Source: Prevotella sp. UBA1395 (GTDB lineage: Bacteria > Bacteroidota > Bacteroidia > Bacteroidales > Bacteroidaceae). Taken from it: DNA of 7,408 bases. Location: contig DBQL01000203.1 of NCBI GenBank assembly GCA_002305235.1, forward strand, positions 13,034-20,441, written 5' to 3'. This document shows, piece by piece, positions 1 to 5,429 of this stretch. The position numbers were made by a program, and so were the translations under genes. The notes under the pieces were generated by a model. It searched no databases. It saw only the letters and a list, made by a program, of their open reading frames with translations, and was not told the DNA's origin. Numbering within the stretch: position 1 is the stretch's first letter; every line of letters begins with the position of its first letter.

Positions 1-1196
1 TGTTCCTCGGTGCGCCATATCGTCGAGACATTGCCATCGGTGAGTGCCTCCACGAAAGAATTGTAGCCGTTGGCATCGGCCGGGGTAACCTTGACGACGG
101 CATGGGCGAGGCTGATCTCATTGACCGTGGGCAGTGAGGGCTTGCCCTTCTCCTCGATGTAAGATGCCGTGGCCAGTCCGGAGTAATGCTTGTTGTAGCG
201 GTCTACGGTGAGCCCGGTGAGGCTGTTCATCGTCTTCATCGCGAAATCGGAGAGGTTAGCGTCGTAGACTTTCGACTGCCCGCGGTCGGCATCGGCAATG
301 CCGGCATCGGTGAGATAGCGATGCTTGCCCAAGACGAGCTTTTTGAGGTTGGGCAGATAGAACACGTCTTCGAACGAAAGGAAGTTGCCGTCAAGATCAA
401 GCTCGGTGAGGCCCTGCACCCAGTCTTCCCTGATCTCGCCGTCGGCGGTCATCTGCGCGCTGCCGAGACCATATCTCTGGCGCACATATTCCTTGAAGTC
501 GGAGCTGTAGATATGCTCCTCGGCCAACTGGTAGGGCGCAAAGGTGATGAGGTCTAAGCTGCCTGCGAGCATGCCGCTGCGATAGAGCGTGACAGGCTTC
601 GACTTGTCGATGGCGCCGGGAATGAGATAGTATTTCTTATCGACAAGGGCTTGGTCTAACACCAACGAGTCTTCCTGTCCGCCCTGAAGCGTGTATTTGA
701 GCACGGCGCTCTTCACGCCGTCCTGCCACTCGCCGAAGGTCAGCACGAGCCGGTTGTCAATGAAATAGTGCTTGCCGATGATGCGCGTGAACGCCAAAAC
801 CGCCTCATGGCTGTCGCTGTAAGGACGACCATAGAGCACCACGGGATAAGCGACGTTGCCCTCTTTGTCTACGCCCGCCACCGAAATGCGATAGTTGCCC
901 TCGGCAAGCCGGGTGAGATTATATGCCGTCGTGCCGCGATCGAGGTAAACAGTATCGGCCTCATCGTTCACCTCCCACGTCAACATGATCTTGTCGACGA
1001 TAGGGTCGACACTGTTTTCCCATGTGATGTAGAGCCGTTCCCAACCGGGCTGGATGGCCAAGTTCCTGCACTGTCCGACGTATCTGATCTCGCCGTCCTC
1101 TGTATACTCCTTGATGGTGTCTTCAATGCTCTGACACCCTGTAAGCCCCGCAGCCATCATGAGCATCAGGGCGTATATCCACTGGATCTTTTTCAT
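1..1196 (-). CDS. DUF4998-type lipoprotein, 3' end off the left edge; putative surface glycan-binding protein
   Basis: The frame runs without a stop from ATG at 1196 to the left edge, giving 398 residues. MKKIQWIYALMLMMAAGLTGC is a lipoprotein signal with lipobox LTGC (Cys21). The next part (about 22-210) resembles the DUF4998 family of Bacteroidota PUL lipoproteins: YVGQCRNLAIQPGWERLYITWE, then NYRISVAGVDKEGNVAYPVVLYGRPYSD. Residues about 262-295 are leucine-rich (GLTELDLDGNFLSF, LPNLKKLVLG) and look like one or two leucine-rich-repeat units. From about 358 (VNEISLAHAVVKV, then EALTDGNVSTIWRTEE) the sequence resembles the opening of an F5/8 type C discoidin fold, whose remainder lies outside the window. 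No catalytic residues are recognisable. It starts 8 bases after the previous lipoprotein gene, so the two are very likely co-translated. Family recognition is from memory; function is inferred from context. Confidence 0.88.
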   Translation of the reverse strand, partial: MKKIQWIYALMLMMAAGLTGCQSIEDTIKEYTEDGEIRYVGQCRNLAIQPGWERLYITWENSVDPIVDKIMLTWEVNDEADTVYLDRGTTAYNLTRLAEGNYRISVAGVDKEGNVAYPVVLYGRPYSDSHEAVLAFTRIIGKHYFIDNRLVLTFGEWQDGVKSAVLKYTLQGGQEDSLVLDQALVDKKYYLIPGAIDKSKPVTLYRSGMLAGSLDLITFAPYQLAEEHIYSSDFKEYVRQRYGLGSAQMTADGEIREDWVQGLTELDLDGNFLSFEDVFYLPNLKKLVLGKHRYLTDAGIADADRGQSKVYDANLSDFAMKTMNSLTGLTVDRYNKHYSGLATASYIEEKGKPSLPTVNEISLAHAVVKVTPADANGYNSFVEALTDGNVSTIWRTEE

Positions 1197-1204
1197 ATTC
1201 TTCC
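1197..1204 (-). promoter_or_regulatory. Ribosome binding site between the two lipoprotein genes
   Basis: The whole 8-base gap reads GGAAGAAT on the coding strand, between the TGA of the upstream gene and the ATG at 1196. GGAAG is a reasonable Shine-Dalgarno core 3 bases from the start. There is no room for a separate promoter, so the downstream gene should depend on upstream transcription and probably on translational coupling. Confidence 0.65.
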
Positions 1205-2566
1205 TCATTCTTCTGTACGTGTGTATACCTCCAATTCCTGTAATGCCACATAGCGGTCGAGATTCAACTCCACACCCGTGCTCAACTTATTGTAGAACAC
1301 TTGATGGGGTATGATCTTGAGGTATCGATAGCCGATGGCCTCCTTGTCGGGCAGGAATCCGATGGACAAGGATACGGGAGGCACCTCCTGCGCCTGATCC
1401 CACGAAGAGATGATGAGCTGTTTTTGGTTAACCTGCAGATAGCCATCGTTGAAGCATCCGCGCGACCACCGCTCGTTGGTAGTGGTCTTCGGGTCTTGCG
1501 AATAGCTGCCCAGTCGCTCCCATTGCATGTTGTCATATCCGGTTCCGGAGCCTTCACGCGCGCCAAACACCTCGATATCGCAGGGCACCTTGTCGAAATA
1601 GTTGTAACCGAAGAGGCTGCCATAGACCTTGTCGGACGACAGTCCCAAGCGACGGTTGATGTAAAGCATGGCATAAAGACGTATCTGTGCGCACAGCCTG
1701 TTCTTGCCCAAGTCGATGTACATGGGCACATCGGTGGCGTGAGGGCCGGCCACATAGAAGCGGAACTTGGAGTTGTCTTTGTCGGGATAATAGCTGTCGC
1801 CCTTGACATCACCGTCGAAGAGGTATTTGCTGCCCATCATGCGGGTCTCGTCTTCGATGGATTTCTCGCACTCGAAGGTGAAGTTTGAGGGGTCGAGCTT
1901 CGAGGTGTTGTAGGCGTAGATGTTGGGGTAAGCCTCCTCACGCACCATGTATCCGCGGAAGTCCTCGGTGCGAATGATGATGGTGTTCTTCTCGATCTTC
2001 TGCTTGAGCGAGAACTCCATCGTATCCTTGCCGGCCTTGATGACGAAGTCTTTGAGCAAAATCGTGTCGCTCTTGCCCGTATAGGGGTTTGTGCCCAGAT
2101 AGAATACGTGGGCAATTCCGTTGGCATCGGCGGCATTGTCGGTAGAGATGAAGAATCCGTCCCATCCCGACATGACCTTCACGCCATTGAAGAAAGCGTA
2201 TGCTCCGGAATCTTTCGTGCTGAAAGATGTGGAGATGGGTTCAGACTCTGTGCCGTCCTTACGCACCAAGGTGATCGTGGCGGGATTATCTTTGGTGGCC
2301 TCGTTGAAGCCCACAAGGACAAGTGTGTCATTGTAAACACTGCCCGTACGCAAGATTTCCTTGCCCTTGAAATCCTTGTAGCGCACGTTGATGCCCATCA
2401 GATTGCCATCGGCGGGCAGCCGGTATTTCATCACCGCGCCTCCCGAGATTGGCTGAAAGCTGAAGGCTTCGCTGCCGATTCCCGGAGCAAAGAGTTGCTC
2501 CTCTTCCTTACAGCCGGCCATGATCGAGATCAAAGCCAATAAATATATGATATGCTTTTTCATCAT
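1205..2566 (-). CDS. Putative surface glycan-binding lipoprotein, DUF4959/DUF5126/DUF5000 type
   Basis: This is a 453-residue lipoprotein, probably a surface binding protein that helps SusCD capture the substrate. The signal peptide ends in the lipobox IMAGC (Cys19). The next residues, KEEE, fit the Bacteroidota lipoprotein export signal (K followed by acidic residues), which predicts display on the cell surface. Domains are recognised from memory of the family layout. An Ig-like DUF4959 region spans about 28-118 (PISGGAVMKYRLPADGN is typical), a DUF5126-like region about 120-230, and a DUF5000/discoidin-like beta-sandwich about 235-450 (YLFDGDVKGDSYY, VPMYIDLGKNRLCAQIRLY). No catalytic motif is evident. 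Two adjacent ATGs (2566, 2563) are possible starts; AAGGA at 2568-2572 is better spaced for 2563. The gene follows susD by 119 bases and precedes another lipoprotein gene by 8. The binding role is inferred from context. Confidence 0.9.
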   Translation of the reverse strand: MMKKHIIYLLALISIMAGCKEEEQLFAPGIGSEAFSFQPISGGAVMKYRLPADGNLMGINVRYKDFKGKEILRTGSVYNDTLVLVGFNEATKDNPATITLVRKDGTESEPISTSFSTKDSGAYAFFNGVKVMSGWDGFFISTDNAADANGIAHVFYLGTNPYTGKSDTILLKDFVIKAGKDTMEFSLKQKIEKNTIIIRTEDFRGYMVREEAYPNIYAYNTSKLDPSNFTFECEKSIEDETRMMGSKYLFDGDVKGDSYYPDKDNSKFRFYVAGPHATDVPMYIDLGKNRLCAQIRLYAMLYINRRLGLSSDKVYGSLFGYNYFDKVPCDIEVFGAREGSGTGYDNMQWERLGSYSQDPKTTTNERWSRGCFNDGYLQVNQKQLIISSWDQAQEVPPVSLSIGFLPDKEAIGYRYLKIIPHQVFYNKLSTGVELNLDRYVALQELEVYTRTEE

Positions 2567-2576
2567 TTCCTTACTT
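2567..2576 (-). promoter_or_regulatory. Ribosome binding site of the DUF5000-type lipoprotein gene
   Basis: The coding strand reads AAGTAAGGAA directly before ATGATGAAA. AAGGA lies 1 base from the first ATG and 4 bases from the second, which favours the second (2563) as the true start and a protein one residue shorter. Confidence 0.5.
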
Positions 2577-2610
2577 CAGATATTGTTAATGTCTTATGTT
2601 TTGTTGACGG

Positions 2611-2627
2611 CCGACAGCCGATGTCGG
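2611..2627 (-). other. Inverted repeat / possible RNA hairpin after susD
   Basis: CCGACA (2611-2616) pairs perfectly with TGTCGG (2622-2627) across a 5-base spacer, GCCGA. In the transcript this would be a 6-bp GC-rich stem with a small loop, about 60 bases after the susD stop. No U-tract follows it, so a role in mRNA stability or partial attenuation is more plausible than termination. That role is inferred. Confidence 0.5.
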
Positions 2628-2652
2628 GCAAACACACGGATTGTGCCGGGGC

Positions 2653-2678
2653 TTGCCGCGACCTCCGGATGCCGGCAA
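2653..2678 (-). other. Second inverted repeat / possible RNA hairpin just after the susD stop
   Basis: TTGCCG (2653-2658) pairs with CGGCAA (2673-2678) across a 14-base spacer. It begins within 10 bases of the susD stop codon. The long loop makes it weaker than the neighbouring repeat, and a stem this short could arise by chance in GC-rich sequence. Confidence 0.35.
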
Positions 2679-2685
2679 CGGTGTG

Positions 2686-4668
2686 TCAGTTGCCCCAGCC
2701 CGGATTTTGTTTCACACCCGAAATCAGGATCTCCTCGGCTCTGATGGGGAAGAAATAGTCTCTCGGACTGCTGAAACTGCGCTTGGTCCACACATCGATC
2801 GGTCCGTTATAATTGTTGTAGAAACCGGCATCGGTGTTGGAAACGACGTTCCAGCCCTTCTGTGGCTCATTCAGTTCATCGGCCGCGGTCTTCCATCGAC
2901 GCAGGTTCCAGAACCGGCGACCTTCGAAAGCAAACTCGATGTTCCACTCCTGTCTGATAATATCGCGCATGCCGGCCTGCGTATTCACCTTGCCGGAATT
3001 CTTCGCATAGGTGTTCCATGCCTCCCGAACAGGGGGGATGCCCGCTCTCACGCGTACCACATCAAGCATTTCATAGACATGGTCGTTGGGCCGGTCTAAA
3101 TACTCATTCCATGCCTCGGCAGACATCAGGTAGAGTTCCGGCAGGCGGAACACAATGGCACTCAGGCTGAAAGCACTTTGGTTCTGCGAATATTTGTACA
3201 GCGGATTATCAGGGATAAAGAATTTTTTGAGCCAATATCCGGTGAGACTTTGTGGATGGGTAGAGCTGATGGTGTTGATGTTGGTGCCCATGCGCTTGCC
3301 CTGAAGCATCTCAATAGGCTCGGCAGCATCCTTGGTAGAGCTTCCGACCTGCGACTTGCCATACCAGTAAGTCTTGTCGGCGGCAATGTCGGCATAGAAG
3401 CGAGGCTCGCGGTGACGATGCAAACTCAACACATTGGTATTCAGGAACACCACGTCCTTATAACGCCCGTCGGCCTCGACGCTCATGTTGTATTTGAATG
3501 ACATCCATTGCTTGTCTTCCTCCAAGGGCAGTCCGTGGTCGGTGTAGAACATTTCTACCATCTTCATGCTGGGTGCCAAGCAGCCCTTGGACCATACATC
3601 ATAGATATTGGAAGCAGGGTCGGCAACGAATGGTTGCACATAAACATTGTCGAGTGCCGTGCCACGAGGCACCAAGGCGAGCAACACCTCGTTATTGGAG
3701 AAGCTGCTGTTGATGACCGAAGACCGCAGGTCATTGATCTTGTTGAGCAACTCGGTAGACTGCAATTTCGTACCACTGACAAGTCCTTTGCCGGCTTCCT
3801 TGGCGATGGCAATGGCCTCATCGGCCGCAACAGCCGCCTTTTTCCACTTCTCACGGTCATAGTCGGGGAACAGGCGCACGCCATCTTTGTTGACGAAATT
3901 CTTCATCTCCACATTGCCATTAAACAGTGGCGATGCCGCATAAAGCAGCGTGTATGCCTTGAGCGTGGCCGCAGCCTCCTTGTTATAATAACAAATCCGA
4001 GTGCGTTCCTTTTGGTTTTGATAAGGCAAATCCTTGATTGCCTCATCGCAAAGCTGCACAATGGCATTGACACAACTGTCGATGGGCTGGCGCGGTTGCT
4101 GCATATCTTTGACCGAAGAGTTGGCGTCGATGTTCTTAGGAACAAGGATTATCGGGCCATACCGACGCATCAACTCAAAGTAAAAATGCGCTTTTAGAGC
4201 CTTGATTTCAGCGATCCATAGTGTCTTTTCCTCATCGGTCATATTGTAACACCTTGGAGTTTGCTCTATGAAGATGTTGCAATAGCGGATGGCCGCATAG
4301 AAATTGTCACCACTCCAGATATTGCCGTATGGCTCAGAGGCCTTCTGCAATCCGTCGCCAATAAACAGGTACGACATGCGTGTGTTGCCGGATGAGTATT
4401 TCAACTCACGCGCATACTGTCCGCCCACAAGCTCATCGGCACCCAAATAGCCCGGTGCAGTCTCGAAACCCGTTACCGCACCGGTCAGGAAGTAGTAGCA
4501 TGTCTTGAACCAGTTGTAAACGTCTTTGCGTTGCTCAAACACGCTTTCGACCGTCTTCACGTCATTGGTCGGCACAACATCCAGATAGTCGTTGCAGGAG
4601 GTCAACAGCAAAGCTGCCGACAACCAAAGGTATTTCATTTTATTCATGTTCATTCTTCTCATAATCAT
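2686..4668 (-). CDS. SusD/RagB-family nutrient-binding outer-membrane lipoprotein
   Basis: This is the surface lipoprotein that sits as a lid on the SusC barrel and captures the glycan. The longest reading is 660 residues. A lipoprotein signal ends in LLLTSC (Cys25), followed by NDYLDVVPTNDV, a typical mature SusD start. The N-terminal SusD-like/TPR helical region runs to roughly residue 230. The C-terminal SusD domain (PF07980 type) carries RQEWNIEFAFEGRRFWNLRRW at about 572-592 and the usual ending NPGWGN. The length is at the long end of the family, within the normal range. The start is uncertain: in-frame ATGs lie at 4668, 4662, 4653, 4647 and 4638, all ahead of the hydrophobic core. Starts at 4653 or 4647 give a more usual signal-peptide length (Cys20 or Cys18). 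The gene begins 41 bases after susC ends, so co-transcription is expected. The ligand cannot be read from the sequence. Confidence 0.96.
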   Translation of the reverse strand: MIMRRMNMNKMKYLWLSAALLLTSCNDYLDVVPTNDVKTVESVFEQRKDVYNWFKTCYYFLTGAVTGFETAPGYLGADELVGGQYARELKYSSGNTRMSYLFIGDGLQKASEPYGNIWSGDNFYAAIRYCNIFIEQTPRCYNMTDEEKTLWIAEIKALKAHFYFELMRRYGPIILVPKNIDANSSVKDMQQPRQPIDSCVNAIVQLCDEAIKDLPYQNQKERTRICYYNKEAAATLKAYTLLYAASPLFNGNVEMKNFVNKDGVRLFPDYDREKWKKAAVAADEAIAIAKEAGKGLVSGTKLQSTELLNKINDLRSSVINSSFSNNEVLLALVPRGTALDNVYVQPFVADPASNIYDVWSKGCLAPSMKMVEMFYTDHGLPLEEDKQWMSFKYNMSVEADGRYKDVVFLNTNVLSLHRHREPRFYADIAADKTYWYGKSQVGSSTKDAAEPIEMLQGKRMGTNINTISSTHPQSLTGYWLKKFFIPDNPLYKYSQNQSAFSLSAIVFRLPELYLMSAEAWNEYLDRPNDHVYEMLDVVRVRAGIPPVREAWNTYAKNSGKVNTQAGMRDIIRQEWNIEFAFEGRRFWNLRRWKTAADELNEPQKGWNVVSNTDAGFYNNYNGPIDVWTKRSFSSPRDYFFPIRAEEILISGVKQNPGWGN

Positions 4669-4709
4669 TCTTTATTCTTGATCCTTGAAAATACGTTGCA
4701 CGCGGTCGA

Positions 4710-5429
4710 TTAGAAACTCACGTTGAAGCCCAATGAATATGTGCGTTGTATCGGATAGTTGAATCCGTTGGTTCCCAACTCTACATCCCAGAGTTTGAAA
4801 TTGGTAATGGCGAACGCATTGTTCACCCTTGCATAGAGCTTCAGATTTCTCATTCCCCATCTCTTCAACGTGTTCGGACCGAAGTTATAGGCCAGCTCCA
4901 AAGAGGTGCAACGCAAGAATGAGCAGTCGCGAAGGAAGTATGTGCTCTTGCGGATGTCTGCTCCCGTACCGGTATCGGCACCCCATCCCTCTTCCGGATT
5001 ATGTTGTGCGATGTTGTAAGTAGACAGTCGCGGCCAGAAAGGATGCAATGATTGGTTATCCTCACTCCAGTGGTCCTCGTAGATGGCGGTAAGCATAGCA
5101 TGGTCGTTGACAAACGGAGACAGCTCGTAAGCATTGAGGAAGAACGAGCGTTGGCCCGATCCTTGGAAGGCGAAATTGAACTCCACCCGCTTGTAATTGA
5201 TGAATCCGTTGAAGCCATAGACCAGTCGAGGGGTCTCGGGATAACCGATAAAGGTGGCGTCGTTCACATCGATGACATTGTCTCCATTGAGGTCACGATA
5301 CTTGATGTCGCCCGGCATCACGTCGCCATCCTGTCTCGGCGAGTTGTCAATCTCGGCTTGGTCACGGAAAGTCCTTCGGCGATATAGCCGATGGGAGCAC
5401 TGATCTCCTGACCTTTCTTCAACTGCCAT
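4710..5429 (-). CDS. SusC/RagA-family transporter, 3' part (C-terminal barrel, separated by a frameshift)
   Basis: This is the C-terminal third of the same SusC barrel, read in a second frame. The frame is open from 5429, but sequence resembling SusC starts only at about 5370 (FRDQAEIDNSP). The first 20 or so residues from the ATG at 5429 are an out-of-frame reading of the upstream part and should be ignored. It contains the SusC-typical PGDIKYRDLNGD segment, whose DLNGDNVIDVND stretch fits a calcium-binding EF-hand/dockerin-like loop (D1, N3, D5, I8, D9, D12). This is followed by PETPRLVYGFNGFINYKRVEF-like barrel strands. It ends in SLGFNVSF and TAA, with the terminal aromatic expected of an outer-membrane barrel insertion signal. 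It has no signal peptide and could not be a transporter alone. It is either one half of a broken gene or the product of a sequencing error in an intact one. Confidence 0.85.
   Translation of the reverse strand: MAVEERSGDQCSHRLYRRRTFRDQAEIDNSPRQDGDVMPGDIKYRDLNGDNVIDVNDATFIGYPETPRLVYGFNGFINYKRVEFNFAFQGSGQRSFFLNAYELSPFVNDHAMLTAIYEDHWSEDNQSLHPFWPRLSTYNIAQHNPEEGWGADTGTGADIRKSTYFLRDCSFLRCTSLELAYNFGPNTLKRWGMRNLKLYARVNNAFAITNFKLWDVELGTNGFNYPIQRTYSLGFNVSF

Larger units (their letters stand above)
2567..2685 (-). other. Structured gap between susD and the first downstream lipoprotein gene
   Basis: This 119-base gap is the longest non-coding stretch in the window. It holds two inverted repeats (2611-2627 and 2653-2678) in its GC-rich, susD-proximal two thirds. 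An AT-rich stretch follows, leading to the next ribosome binding site. Neither repeat is followed by a T-run on the coding strand, so an ordinary intrinsic terminator is not supported. No open frame of note lies here. Confidence 0.6.

Noticed and set aside
186..557. Plus-strand open frame of 123 codons near the left edge
   Set aside because: It is antisense to the continuous minus-strand DUF4998-type frame, which has a lipoprotein signal and runs to the window edge.
768..1253. Plus-strand open frame of 161 codons spanning the junction of the two lipoprotein genes
   Set aside because: It is antisense to two real genes joined by a ribosome binding site. Its composition is consistent with a shadow frame.
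1282..1812. Minus-strand frame of 176 codons inside the DUF5000-type gene
   Set aside because: It is an out-of-frame reading rich in Arg, Ser, Thr and Pro, typical of a frame-shifted shadow. The main frame is intact here, so it does not indicate a frameshift.
1301..1888. Plus-strand open frame of 195 codons opposite the DUF5000-type lipoprotein gene
   Set aside because: It is a full overlap with a gene that has a signal peptide and domain layout. The translated product has no recognisable features.
2611..2627. Inverted repeat considered as a Rho-independent terminator after susD
   Set aside because: The stem is only 6 bp and is followed on the transcript by GCCGUCAAC rather than a U-run. 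The next gene also appears to belong to the same functional unit.
2641..3099. Plus-strand open frame covering the 3' end of susD and part of the gap
   Set aside because: Most of it is antisense to the conserved C-terminal SusD motif. No independent evidence supports it as a gene.
3508..4197. Plus-strand open frame of 229 codons opposite susD
   Set aside because: It lies wholly antisense to the well-supported susD coding sequence. It has no ribosome binding site or recognisable domain and reads as a complement of susD codons.
5318..5429. Programmed ribosomal frameshifting as the explanation for the susC break
   Set aside because: The site has no classic slippery heptamer such as A-AAA-AAG and no evident downstream stimulator. 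SusC genes are not known to need recoding, so a deletion or sequencing error is simpler.
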